From assembly GCF_000787575.1 (NCBI RefSeq), contig NW_012236493.1:1-64000 (forward strand): DNA of 64,000 nt, written 5' to 3'. Below are positions 53,330 to 64,000 of this stretch, in pieces. The notes under the pieces were generated by a model that saw only the letters and a list, made by a program, of their open reading frames with translations, was not told where the DNA came from and did not search any database. The DNA comes from Acytostelium subglobosum LB1 (Eukaryota; Evosea; Eumycetozoa; Acytosteliales; Acytosteliaceae). Position 1 is the stretch's first letter. Each line of letters begins with the position of its first letter. The translations under genes and the position numbers were made by a program.

Positions 53330-54281
53330 TTACTGCTGGCTCAAGAATGATGCATCACAGAATGCCTTGGTGCAAGCGTTTGGCTTGGATGGGAATGTGA
53401 CCAGAGAGTAACCCTCGACGTCACAGGTTGGGAACTCACGGGTGCATGCACCTGGCTTGATGCAGGCGGTGAACTTCTTGCAACGGTTAGAGTCACGGGT
53501 GTACACTGGGACCAATCCTCTGATGCAGTCAACGATGGGAACTGGTGGGCACTTCTCAATTGGGTCGAGGATGTTGACGTAGATGGCCTTACCAATGATG
53601 GTACTCTCAAAGATGTTGGCCTGGACAATAGCCTTGTATGGGATGGCAGTGTCCAACACCTTCTTGGACAACCAGTTCGAGTCAAAGTAAGCATAGTTGG
53701 AGTATGGCTCAATGTAGTTATCAGCAATGTACTGGTCACCTCCGTTCAAAGCGGTGGCCTTCCATGATGGGCTAGTTATATGAATTGATTAAATGAATGT
53801 GTTAGTATGAGATTGAGACGAATGATTGATTGACTGACACATACCATGGGGTGGTGATGCAGGCGATTCCAGAGTAGTCGACAAAGTAGAACTGTCCAGA
53901 CTTGGTCTCTTGGTCCTCTGGGCTGAGTGGGAGCTGTCTAAAGGCATGACGAACGTTCAATCTTCTGATGGGGGTTCCACGGTCATAGTAGACAATGAGG
54001 TAACCATAGACGATGACCTCCTCGTTGGCAGCCTCAAAGATGACCGTTTGGTTGAGGTTTGGAGCGAAGGACAGGTAGTGGACGGTGATGTTCTGAGTCT
54101 CGCCATTGATGTCTGAGGCCAACCATGATGGGCATGGATCCTTAACACAGACGATACCAGATGATCTGAAGAAGTAGTAGTTGCCACTGATTGCAACAGA
54201 GGCGGCGGACTCATCCACATCAGTGGCAGAGACACATGACAAGAGGACCAAAAGGCAAACAAATAATGTTGGCTTGAACAT
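53330..54281 (-). CDS. Secreted protein with two copies of a GIxC-PCPSW module
   Basis: Exons 54281-53845 and 53771-53330 give 292 aa from the ATG before the signal peptide (MFKPTLFVCLLVLLSCVSA). Two tandem modules are recognisable: YYFFRSSGIVCVKDPCPSW (about residue 34) and FYFVDYSGIACITTPCPSW (about 140, with the intron inside the motif). Each is followed by a roughly 100-residue beta-rich stretch. The C-terminus is Cys-rich (CKKFTACIKPGACTREFPTC). I believe this corresponds to a domain-of-unknown-function family shared with bacteria, but I cannot confirm the name. No anchor is visible, so the protein is likely soluble and secreted. An in-frame ATG further upstream (54380) would hide the signal peptide and is unlikely. 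Confidence 0.82.
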
Positions 54282-55043
54282 TGTATTATTAATTATTTGA
54301 TAAACAATGAATAGATAAATGGATAATTGATTAATTAATATATGTTTTGTTGTTGAGTCCTCATCTTGGACCTTGTCCATCCTTTTATACCTACCTCATT
54401 TGGAAACATCCAGACACGTGGGAGTAAGGCTGGAATACACGGAATGAGTGGAAGTGTTAGGGTGGAGGTGTGTGGATGTCATCGGATGAGTGAGTGAGTG
54501 GAAGGGGAAGGATGGATGGGCAGGGGCGGGGGTTATGTCTACCATCTTAGAGAACGTATAACTTGGTTGGATTCAGGTAATGTAGAACTAAGAAGGAAGG
54601 ATATATATTATTACTCAATCTTGAGATTGTTGGTGTGTATGCATCTATCCATGTCATAAATATATATGTAATAATGTAATGTTGACACGTACGTCGTTTT
54701 GTGATAGTTGATTGGATACCCATATATGGATTTTGATTGGATGCCCCCGATGATTGAACGACTGTGTGTGTTTAAGTGTAACCACTGCGCGTCGGACTTG
54801 GGCCTGTCGAGTGATGGGGCGCAAAGTCAATCAAAATTGTGTTGGACGCGACCACGACCAACACCGGGAGGTTCCACAAGGGGATGTTGTAACGTCGCGT
54901 CGCCATTCGTTCGTGACCATATTGTCAATGACAAGAAGACATCATCATTCCCGAACACAGAGAGTTCGAATGCTGGGATGGAGGTAGGGAGGTAGGAAGG
55001 GGACAACACTGTTGTGTGCGCACATGGTAGGGCGCCACTTTAT
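54282..55043. other. Intergenic
   Basis: 762 bp between the secreted protein's promoter and the 3' end of the RING gene. It is GC-richer from 54780 to 55000, with overlapping open frames on both strands (54708-54995 plus, 54827-55009 minus). None has recognisable motifs and I call nothing here. Confidence 0.45.
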
Positions 55044-57172
55044 TCATTCGATTGGATGCTTATCGATTGGGCATATCTTGTTGACCTTGAGCCATTGACT
55101 TATACACTATAATAGGGATTGGAGTTAGTTAGTGATTGAGTGAATGAATACGTGAGTGTCCCAGAACATGTAACACTTACATCTGAATGGAAGATATGCA
55201 AACAGGGCAATCTCTTGACACGTTCGTCAACTTCCATTGGTGACAGACATATACAGCAGTTCTCCACTTTGCTGCCAGCTTGTATGTTGTGTTCGGGAAG
55301 GGTGTTGATGGAGGATTGTGTGGCACCCTTGTTGTTGTGGACATTGTCGTCCAGCCGCAGAAGCATTTCATAGTCATTCTCGTTAAAGTCCCTGGACGAA
55401 TATGCCAGGTTCAGCATGTTGGGATCGACTCCTGCATGTCCATGATGATGGTGATGTCCATGGTGTTGATGTGGTTGTTGTTGTTGGTAATTCATTTGTT
55501 CCTGGTATCGCTGGTATATCCTATGATTCATCTGTCGTTGATGAACCATCTGTTGGTGTTGGTTACGACGTGTAGATGCTGCTTCCTGAATACCAAAGTC
55601 TGCAAGGTTTGGTCCAAGACCTTGTCCATGACCAAGTACATGACCCTGCCCTTGAGTGTTCTGTTCCAACGACAACTGTAGGGCAAGTTCAAAGTCTATC
55701 TCTTCTTGGGTGCGAGTGTCCATATGTGGCTCTGCCTCGACTCCCGCCAGAGGGTCACGATTGAGAAGAGACCGGAATAACTCCGTGGCACTGATGGTGC
55801 CACGACGCGTGGGAGGGGGAGGAGTGAATGACGATGCTGGTTGGAATTGGAGATGATTGGTTCGCTGATTGGTCGCGTTTCGTGTATTGCTTCGTGTTGG
55901 AATGCTCGTATTCTGTCGACTCTGTGTTGTCCGAGGATTCACAGACACTGAGACCATGTCGTGTCGTTGAGGTTGAGGTTGTATTTGTTGTTGAAGTTGT
56001 CTCTGCTGTCGTTGTTGCTGACTCTGATTCGTAAATAAAGAGAATGCATTGTTGTTGCTGTTGTTTGATGCACTGTTGGTCGCCTGTTGATTGATTATTG
56101 GCATTGGATGTTGAAAGAGTGACTCTGCTGCTTTCTTCTTTACAACATTTGATGTCTTGGCTCTGATTCGCTGTGGTGGCTCGACAGCAGCTGCCACTTT
56201 CTTTCGTGTGGATGCTGTTGATGTCATCCCCGGGTATGTAAGATGAAGATGATTGTTATTGTTGGTGTTGTTGTTGTTGTTGCTCCGTTTGTTTGTTGAT
56301 GTTGATGTTGTCGAGGTGGTCGATGTTGTCGGTGAATTGTTCGACTCAAGGATGATGACATCATTGGGTGATCTGTTTCCTGCTGCTGTTGTCGTTGTTG
56401 TTGTTGTTGTTGTTGTCTTCCTCCGTGGCGACTTGAAACTATCCTCCTCCTCCTTCTTCTTCTTATTCTTCTCCTCATTGTATTCATTTAACAGATTGAG
56501 GTACTTGGGTAACTCATACTCTGGTTCATCATCTTCATTGTCATTCACTGTTGTGTTTGATGTACCTCTCTTCCTCTTTGCATTCGTATTTACATGGTTA
56601 TTATTATTATTACTGTTGTTGATATTGTCATCCTCCTCTATACTATCATTCGAGGTATCCAAGACAATGGTGTTTCTCCTTTTGTTGACTTCCTCCTCAT
56701 CCTCTGTGTCCTCATCGTCCACATATTGTGCATGAGTCGTCGCGGCTTGTTTAAAGTTGCGTGGAGTGGTACCATTCAATAGTTTGGCGAGATTGCTCTT
56801 CTTCTTGTTGTTTCCATTGTTGTGACTGTTGCCGTTGCTATGACCATTTCCATATCCATTTCCATTCGCCCTTGAAGAGCAAGTAGTAGTTGTTGTAGTT
56901 GTTGTCGTTGTTGTTGTGGCCATCTTGTTATCTTCGTCCTCGTCCACGTCCTCGTTGTTGTTGTTGTTGTTCCAGGATGGACCTTGTGATTGTTGTTGTT
57001 GATGATGTTGTTTATAATGATGATGTTCACCTACTCCACTACTGCTGTTGCTATTATTATCGTCGTAGCTATCACCCTGACTCTCGTAGCTACTATCCTC
57101 ATTATCCTCGTCAGACAGATTATAAATGATTGGTGATTGTAATTCGAAATAGTCGTCCTCACTATCTGACAT
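55044..57172 (-). CDS. RING-H2 E3 ubiquitin ligase, low-complexity N-terminus
   Basis: Exons 57172-55181 and 55106-55044 (684 aa) are joined by a 74-bp intron that cuts the RING. Start: MSDSEDDYFELQSP. The first 600 residues are disordered, with Asn, Thr, Gln and His runs and acidic patches. One short helix with alternating acidic and hydrophobic residues (EEIDFELALQLSLEQ) resembles a ubiquitin-interacting motif. The C-terminal RING-H2 reads CCICLSPMEVDERVKRLPCL, HIFHSDCISQWLKVNKICPID: the last expected zinc-binding Cys is Asp, as in RBX1. The layout (disordered chain, C-terminal RING) resembles Arkadia/RNF111-type ligases. It is probably nuclear; target unknown. Confidence 0.85.
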
Positions 57173-57676
57173 AATGTCCTTATTATCACATTCAAACACA
57201 ATCTCAACCTAAATTATAATATCTATCTCTACCTATTATCCTATCTATATATCTTTGTATGTATCTTTGTATATTTGTAATATATGTTTATATGTATAAT
57301 GAATTTGAATGTTGACTCTGTTGTGTCATTGTTCCAAATTATTGAGTTTATGGGTTTGTGGCGCCACAAGTTTGCAAACTTCGAACTGAACTCAATTCTT
57401 CGATTTGGGTCAATGACATTCGGATGTCTCTCATCAGGTTGGGTCTTGTAGATCATCTCTCTCTCTTCCTCTCACAATAGGCCATATCCACGTCTACTGA
57501 ACGTCGCGACCACCACTTCTTGGATGTCAAAAGTTGTTGGTATTCACTTAGGCATGACGCATCATCGGACCAACTCTCACTTGATATGTTGTGTTCTGAC
57601 CACCTATCATTGCTTTCTTGAATATTCAATTGATTGATTGTTGATTGATTGATTGATCAATCACTCTTTGTTGTTA
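57173..57676. other. Intergenic with a possible small gene
   Basis: 504 bp between the RING gene start and the MED9 stop. A 71-codon frame on the minus strand (57456-57241) starts at a true ATG. Its first 55 codons look protein-like (YKTQPDERHPNVIDPNRR, FANLWRHKPINSIIW), the rest is AT-rich. The region also holds TTGATTGATTGTTGATTGATTGATTG near 57630-57655. Confidence 0.45.
57241..57456 (-). CDS. Doubtful small protein (71 aa)
   Basis: ATG at 57456 opens a frame with reasonable composition up to about residue 55 and then an Ile/Tyr/Lys-rich tail typical of AT-rich spacer. There could be a donor inside. No homology is recognised. It lies directly upstream of the RING gene on the same strand and could belong to its 5' leader. 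Confidence 0.25.
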   Translation of the reverse strand: MIYKTQPDERHPNVIDPNRRIEFSSKFANLWRHKPINSIIWNNDTTESTFKFIIHINIYYKYTKIHTKIYR

Positions 57677-58189
57677 TCAATAATTTGACATCTCAACATT
57701 GACTTCTGTATTGACCTCAGTTGGAGGAGGAGGTGCCATCGTAACAGCTGCTGCTGCAGGAGGTGATGAAGAAGATAACAAGTTAGCTGAATAATATCTC
57801 TTGAACACCTCTATCTCTGTTAACTTGGCAATGAGCTCCCTAATAATAATAATAGTAGAAGTAGGAGTCAGTAACTGATTGACATGTGTTGATGTATGTT
57901 GATGTTGATGTTGATGTTGTCATCAAACCTACTTCTTCTTTTTTAATTTATCTTTATATGATTGTAACAATGCTTCTTGTTCCTCAAGTGTTCTGTTTGC
58001 ACCTGGTAATGAAGCCAATAGTCTAGTGCACTTTGTTATTCTCTCATTCAATACATTGACAGCTCTTGATATCTCCAATTCATCATCCTTCATCCTTGCA
58101 ATAATATCTATTACATAAGGAAACAGTTGGAATTCACCAACAATCTCATCGACAGGTAATGGTGGTTCAAGTTCTAATTGTTTAGACAT
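57677..58189 (-). CDS. med9: Mediator complex subunit 9
   Basis: Exons 58189-57933 and 57839-57677 (139 aa) are separated by a 93-bp intron (GTAGGT donor, TTAG acceptor). The core aligns by eye with human MED9: FQLFPYVIDIIARMKDDELE, then RAVNVLNERITKCTRLLASL and LEEQEALLQSYKDKLKKKKE, continuing in exon 2 with LIAKLTEIEVFKRY. These form the helical hairpin that packs into the Mediator middle module with MED4. The C-terminus is a Ser/Pro/Ala tail. A nuclear coactivator of RNA polymerase II. It is divergent from UTP14 across 249 bp. Confidence 0.85.
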
Positions 58190-58438
58190 GTCTTATTATT
58201 ATTACTATCTATTACATCTAAGTCAATGAATGACATTCACATTCATTCAATATGATGATGAACCCACAAAGTGATTAAAGTTGGAAAACACCCAAAGTTC
58301 AAAATTAAATTGAAAAAAACAAATCAAATCAAAAACGACCGAGTATTCGAGCATTCTCTCGACTCAACCTTCATTCATTCATTCAACTACATCCTCATTT
58401 CATATATATATATATATAAACAGACACACATACACAAT
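58190..58438. promoter_or_regulatory. Divergent promoter, MED9 / UTP14
   Basis: A 249-bp spacer between divergent start codons with CATTCATTCATTCA at 58370-58383 and a (TA)n tract at 58403-58417, 22 bp before the UTP14 ATG. Confidence 0.5.
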
Positions 58439-61400
58439 ATGAAGGATACAGTTGTAAAGAGAACTGGTGCTCCATCAAGAGGTGGACGTGGAGGTGGTTC
58501 AAGAGGTGGCCCATCAAGAGGCGGCCAATCAAGAGGTGGCGGCTTCGGACGTGGACGTGGTGGTCCAAGAGGAGGAGGAGGAAGAGGTGGTCGCGGTGGC
58601 AGAGGTGGAGCAAACAACAAAAACAATAGAGATGATGACGAGGAAGAGAACGAAAACCCACTTAGCTATCATGTTAATGACAGTGATAGTGATGATAACG
58701 TTGACGAGGATATGCATTCGGCTGTCGACAACAAGGTTGCTGCCAACTTCCAAGACGAAGAGATTGACGATGCCGAGTTGATGAACGACTCTGACGATGA
58801 CATGGACGGTGATTCACTATTCACCAACAAGAATAAGAAGGTATGTTTGTCAATCAATCAACTCAACTCGATCAATCGTTCTTTGACTAACATGTTTACA
58901 CGATTGATGTAGAACAAATATCATGAGGAAGACGAGTATGAAGGTGTTGACTACATTGATATCTCAGAGTTGATGGATGATGATGCACCAAAGAGTTTGT
59001 CAAAGAAGCAAAAGAGTACAATGGAGGACTATGTTGTCGAGGATAAGAAGAAGAAGCCAGAGACAAAGGCAAAGTCAAAGGTCACTGCCCCAGCTCCAGC
59101 ACAAACACCAGCACCAGCAACATCCACAACAAAGATGAACAAGATACTTCAACAACAAATGTATGAGGACGAGGATGATGAGGATAATGAGGAACTCTTG
59201 GAAGAGGATGATATTGAGCATGATGAAGAGGATGACGAGTCATCGGGCGACGACAACGATCAATTGTTTGGCGAGACAGCATTCGATGATGATGATATTC
59301 TTGAGGACGGTCAGGAGGATGAGGATGATGAGCTTCAAACTGGCGATGACGACGAGGGTCATGACAAGCTTGCATCTATCATCAGTGGACTGGACAACAA
59401 GCCCTCAACCAAGAAGCAATCAAACAATCTACAAGAAGTCACTGAGGACTATGCCAACGAGTCTGGATTCGGTCTTCGTCTTGGAGAGGAGGGTATGTAG
59501 TTGCCTGGAACTATTCCAAGATTGATCAATCAAGCCATCTAACATTCCATTCAATCACTCACTCATACTTCCAGATCAAATCGACTTGGACTCATTGCTG
59601 AGCATGATCCCTGAGGGATTTGACGCACTCAAGGGTGACCTGGAGAAATTGTCAAAGAAGGAGGCATTGCCATTGCCCATGTCCAAGTTCCACTCCAATG
59701 AACTCCAACGTAAGCTCACGTTAAAGGACGCAAAGAATGTGCTGGACAAGTGGATCCCATTCATCAAGGCCGAGCGAGAGAAGGCCTCCCACGTGTATGA
59801 GACAAAGATCTCGACAACTGACAACGCCTCATTGATGGCCGCCGCCAAGTCAGTCACATCGACTGGCCCCTCAAGCAAGATGGACCTGGAGATCAAGCGA
59901 ATGATGCAACAGTCGGGCGTAACCAACAAGCGCGACACACCCGATGGAATGGAGAAGCAGAGCCCCGAGGAGGAGAGGAAGAGACTGCGCGAGATCATCA
60001 AGCTGAGGAACATCATGTTCTACCAAGAGATCAAGAACAAGCGTCAAGCCAAGATCAAGAGCAAGAAGTACAGAAAGATCCTAAAGAAGCAGCGTGAGAA
60101 GGAGACTGAGAAGCGCGAGGAGGAGCTGTCCAAGATCGATCCAGAGTTTGCCAAGCAGCGCCAGATGCAGGCTGAGGAGCAGAGGATCCGTGAGAGAATG
60201 ACACTGCGCCACAAGAACAACAGCAAATTCATGAAGAATGCCATGCGCGGTGGTCTGACCACCGAGCAGCGCCAAGGCATCAACGAGCGCAAAGAGATTG
60301 GTCACGGACTCTTGAACAGAATGAACAAGGTATCCAACGAGGACAGCGACAGTGATTATGATGTCGAGAGAGAGGATGATCAAGAGGAGCAGCAGAGCCA
60401 GCGTGGAGGACGTGCGCCCGTCCACGTGTCTAAGGAGGATGTGGAGAGCATCGACAAGTCCATGCCGCTGAAGGACAGAGTGACGACAAAGATGCAGCTG
60501 CTGGGCATGGACACCAAGAAGGTGGAGAAGGGCATCAATGCCATGAAGTTCATGCAAAACAGTCTGGAGCGTGACCTGGATCAGAAGCTGGCGGGCAGAG
60601 TGACCAAGGGAATGGACGACTATGAGATTGGAGAGATGGACTCGCTGGACAAGGAGGCCGATAATGAGAACAGGATAGCATTGCATAGACCAGTTCAATC
60701 AAACAAGACCAAACTGTCCGCTCAGCAGCTCGACCAGCCCGCTGGACAAGTTGACCAAGTGTCCATGTCGTCCGGTCACAAGATGAAGGTGTCCACACCA
60801 ATATCAATTGGCAGTGATGAACAAGAGACTGTCAACGTTGCCAAGGTTGGTGCCAACAAGAAACAACAACAACAACAGACAAAGGAGAAACAGATCAAGA
60901 TAAACAAGGAAATTGATGAGGACAACTTGGACGAGCAGATGGACAACCCATGGCTGGAGGCCAACTCAAAAAAGACAAAGAAGGACAAGAAGAAGGAGTC
61001 GAACAAGGTGTTGGTCGATGTCGAGAAGGTGACCAATGCGGCCAAGGGCGTGGCCAACAAGAGGAAGGCAATGTCCGAGCAACCACAAGAGGAGGAAACA
61101 GCATCAGCACCATCAACAACAGCCAGTGGCAACAAGAAGAACAAGAAGAATCATCCCGGTATGAGTCTGGTCACATCGAACAAACAGAAGGAGTTGTTGT
61201 TGGAGGCATTCGCGATGGACGATGTGGAGGATGAGTTTGCCAAGGAGAAGTCTGCCATCATCGAGAGGGAGTTGGACGAGCAAGACAAAGACAGCGCAAT
61301 CAAGAAGTTACCAGGCTGGGGTGCATGGACTGGTGATGGAATCAAGACGAGGCCAGTCAACGAGGCAAGGCTCAAGGTATGTTCATTCATTCAATCAGAC

Positions 61401-61855
61401 TTGGAATCATTCCAAATCAATCACTCACTCTCTAACTCACTCAATCATTCACAAACATGCAGAGAGAGCGTGATGCCAAGCTGAAGGAGATATCAAAGAA
61501 GAGAACAGATAACAAGAACTCTAGAGTTATTGTGGACGATAAGGCAACTGTGAAGGGTGTGTCAAGGTATATGTTGAACAATCTGCCAATGCACTATCAG
61601 AACGTGGAGCAGTATGAGAGCACGATGGCAACGCCACTGGGCAAGGATTGGAATACAAGGACTGTGTTCCAGAAGCTTGTCGAGCCAAAGGTGTCTGTGG
61701 CATCTGGAACCAATGTGAAGCCAGTGACACGTGCCGACAGAGGAGCACAACAACGCAAAGCCAGTCAACAAAGACAGCAACAGAACAACAAGAAGCTGCC
61801 AACATCACTCAACAAGGCCACACCAGATGTTCTTGTCAAGACGTCTAAAAAATAA
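58439..61855 (+). CDS. utp14: UTP14-like small-subunit processome component with RGG-rich N-terminus
   Basis: Exons 58439-58840, 58913-59492, 59575-61376 and 61463-61855 give 1058 aa. Residues 1-60 are an RGG/GGR-rich (GAR) domain, followed by long acidic stretches. The Utp14 core begins in exon 3: SLLSMIPEGFDALKGDLEKL, KWIPFIKAEREKASHVYE, then KIKSKKYRKILKKQREKE, LRHKNNSKFMKNAMRGG, and a C-terminal SRYMLNNLPMHYQNVEQYES with LGKDWNTRTVFQKLV. Utp14 binds U3 snoRNA and activates the helicase Dhr1 during 18S maturation in the nucleolus. A GAR domain is typical of fibrillarin or nucleolin, not of Utp14. Introns 2 and 3 each carry a TGGAAnnATTCCA palindrome. Confidence 0.92.
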
Positions 61856-63257
61856 TAAGTAAATTATTATTATTATTTTATTAATATTATACAAATATAT
61901 ATAATTATCTCTCTGGTATCTTAGGCCTTATACCAGAATTCCATTGGGGGTTGTTTAACGATTGAAGATCGTTTCAGATTGAAGTGGGTGACCCACTTTG
62001 ATCATGCAAATAATTACCACTCAACAAAAGTGCCCTTGATCAGCTGATCTGTTTTGTGGTGATTTTTGAGTGTATACCAACAAGCCGATTTAGATCCCCC
62101 ATTATCTACCTTTAACAACATCATACACAATTAAATAAATACACAATCAAGGTCAATGTACTTGTGTTGAAGTCTCACGTGTTCCAAGATAATGGTATCA
62201 TCAAACTCTATCGTACCCTTTCATATACCAACTTTATAGCTTCCTTTCATATTACATAGAAATAGATATTTAATATAGTGTTCAAGCCTGCTTTCCATCC
62301 ATTACCAATCAGAGATACATTGAAGTAAGTAAGTTCATCATCCATCATATGATTGATTGATTAAATGATTGGTTGATGAAGAGATCTGTATTATGTCATA
62401 TGTTTGGTAAAGATACACTTGCTCCTTTTGGTCCTTACAGTAAAGTGTGAATACGATTATTACCCCCCTGTTGTGGCAATCGAGGCTTGAATCCCGATAA
62501 CAACTAAAATTACACCTCAACCTTTCAGTGGTGTGGAGATTGTGATCTTGCCTGCTCCACCCCCTAATGAATGAATTAGTGAATGACACACTAAACAGTT
62601 CCTTCCTTTCTTTCTTCGCTCACAAACAAACACACAAACAAAGAAAGAAGAACATCTCCACATCATCCTACTTCCACACCACCCTTAATATTGTTGTTGT
62701 TATACACATACACACACAAGTTTGTTGATATTTTCATTCAAATATCTTTAGATCACCAAAAGTTTAATTTATATTTTAATTCTCAACAAAAAGACAAAAT
62801 AGGAAGTTGTTTGTTTAATTAAACAGTTCCAGTACCATATACTTTTATTTGTCAATCAATACAATATACAATTAAAACAGATACATACAAACATACATAC
62901 ACATACAAACTTGTATTGTTAATTTATTAATATTTATAATATAATCAGCTGATCTTTAAATTTGGCCTTCATAATATCATTACTCAAATACATACATTAT
63001 ACAACTTGGTGCACCTGCTCATACTTACTCACTCACACATTCATTTATATATACACACATAGCCTCTATCTATCTATCTCCAATCAACAACAACAACAAC
63101 AACAAAACATCAAATCAACTTGTGTTAGCCTAACCTAATTGTTGTTCATCAGCACACACCCACACACACAACACAAACAGAAGGAACAAACTAAACACAA
63201 CCACAACAAACAAACAAATACTCTCAAGTAGTATCAGTCAGCTGAATTTGTACATAG
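61856..63257. promoter_or_regulatory. Intergenic, upstream of the last gene
   Basis: 1.4 kb of AT-rich DNA. It includes a 17-bp hairpin AAGTGGGTGACCCACTT (61982-61998) and a 12-bp palindrome GATCAGCTGATC (62038-62049). An orphan plus-strand coding-like frame at about 62150-62260 reads VLVLKSHVFQDNGIIKLYRT; it has no start and I do not call it. CA-rich repeats (CACACA, CAACAACAA) dominate 62690-63200 and are likely leader or promoter of the gene at 63484. Confidence 0.4.
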
Positions 63258-63483
63258 GTATGTTCATGTTTGCAGCACCTCCCACACACACACACAATGC
63301 TGCATGATTAATCTATATCCTATATCTATTCCATCCATCAATCAATCCATTCATTAATTATATTATTATACTAACCTACAAAATATATATCTCTTTCTTT
63401 CCTTTTTTATATTCTTTATCTCTCTTTGTTTTATTATTATTATTAGTGTATATATTTAAATTATTTATTAACATAATTATAGG

Positions 63484-64000
63484 ATGAAGTCCAACTTCAA
63501 ACGTATTGAGATCAGTCAGGAGGACATTGAAAGATCATCATCATCTACTGTAATACCCATGGCAATGTCATCTGATCATATACAACTAATCAACAGCCAA
63601 AGCAACTATATGGCTATTGCTGCTGCAGCAGCCGATAGAGTACCCATCCATACATCCGACGAGGACAGTGACTATGATGACATGGACCATCATCCATCAT
63701 CTCCATTAATCCCATCTACATCTACGACTACTACCACATCATCATCATCTTCTACAAATATGGCTACTACTACTACTACATCATCATTGGCATCATCTAC
63801 ATCTTCATTGTCTCCATTGTGCTCATCCAACAACAACAGTAGCACTGGATCACAATCACGATCGGCATCACCGACTTCAATGCCAGACGTCGCCACCACC
63901 ACATCTACAGCTGCCACCACCAACATCAATGGCAATGGCGCTGCTGGTCCATCTCTCGTATTGATCAATGCCAACAATCAGATACCCACTGTCGATGTGT
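63484..64000 (+). CDS. 5' end of a Ser/Thr-rich protein, cut by the window edge
   Basis: The first 172 codons are present: MKSNFKRIEISQEDIERSSS, an Ala run (YMAIAAAAADR), an acidic SDEDSDYDDMDHH patch, then long Ser/Thr homopolymers and SLVLINANNQIPTVDV at the edge. A likely 5' UTR intron (63258-63482; donor CATAG/GTATGT, acceptor TTATAG) ends one base before the ATG. The long leader and low-complexity start resemble dictyostelid regulatory proteins. No domain is reached, so no function is offered. Confidence 0.7.
   Translation, partial: MKSNFKRIEISQEDIERSSSSTVIPMAMSSDHIQLINSQSNYMAIAAAAADRVPIHTSDEDSDYDDMDHHPSSPLIPSTSTTTTTSSSSSTNMATTTTTSSLASSTSSLSPLCSSNNNSSTGSQSRSASPTSMPDVATTTSTAATTNINGNGAAGPSLVLINANNQIPTVDV

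Noticed and set aside
54708-55009. Frames on both strands between the secreted protein and the RING gene
   Set aside because: Translations are low in typical core residues and conflict with each other; likely non-coding.
62440-62540. tRNA-like sequence (GAGGCTTGAATCCC)
   Set aside because: It resembles a T-arm, but there is no matching acceptor stem, anticodon arm or A box on either strand.
1-64000. Mobile elements, virus-derived copies, toxin genes, CRISPR arrays
   Set aside because: I looked for reverse transcriptase, transposase, capsid and integrase motifs, terminal repeats and spacer arrays and found none; repeats are simple-sequence tracts.

Overview
The window looks like a contig from a dictyostelid social amoeba. 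Evidence: AT-rich intergenic DNA full of (TGAT)n, (CAAT)n and (TA)n tracts; moderately GC-rich exons; many short introns (about 60-100 bp, GTAAGT/GTATGT donors, TAG/CAG/AAG acceptors); poly-Asn, poly-Gln and poly-Thr runs inside proteins; and dictyostelid-type gene content (RWP-RK factor, LIM-repeat protein, GPI-anchored Thr-rich proteins). The coding GC is higher than in Dictyostelium discoideum, so a GC-richer dictyostelid (Acytostelium-like) is my guess, not a proof. Two undetermined bases (45135 and 47084) and a homopolymer frame break near 1152 mark it as a draft assembly. I see no rRNA, tRNA, CRISPR or intact mobile element.

Layout. 0.1-2.2 kb: two small minus-strand genes and a JMJD5/KDM8 hydroxylase. 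2.4-6.9 kb: WDR59 (GATOR2) in four exons. 7.3-10.0 kb: a small unknown gene and a GPI-anchored secreted protein. 10.2-15.9 kb: a short-form GT49 (LARGE-like) glycosyltransferase, a PTPMT1/PLIP-like phosphatase and two tandem GT10 fucosyltransferases. 16.1-24.3 kb: housekeeping genes for Rab18, a 1-acylglycerol-3-phosphate acyltransferase, POP5, DCP1 and GPAA1. 24.7-29.5 kb: a LIM-repeat protein and a CLC chloride channel. 30.2-32.8 kb: di-N-acetylchitobiase and a second short GT49. 35.1-39.4 kb: an RWP-RK transcription factor after 2.3 kb of non-coding DNA, then a Sec14-GOLD protein. 39.8-51.3 kb: a 5'-incomplete beta-helix membrane protein, two long-form GT49 enzymes, and between them a roughly 1695-residue receptor with a Cys-rich ectodomain and a TOM1/THH1-type seven-helix end. 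51.7-61.9 kb: a third GT10, a secreted Cys-rich duplicated-module protein, a RING-H2 ligase, Mediator subunit 9 and UTP14. 63.5 kb to the end: the start of a Ser/Thr-rich protein that runs off the window.

The strongest theme is glycobiology. Seven type II Golgi-type glycosyltransferases (four GT49, three GT10) lie within 43 kb, with a lysosomal chitobiase and the GPI transamidase subunit GAA1 interspersed. Paralogues occur in inverted and tandem arrangement and share flanking repeats, which suggests local duplication. A second theme is a recurrent TGGAATnATTCCA palindrome found in the introns of several unrelated genes.
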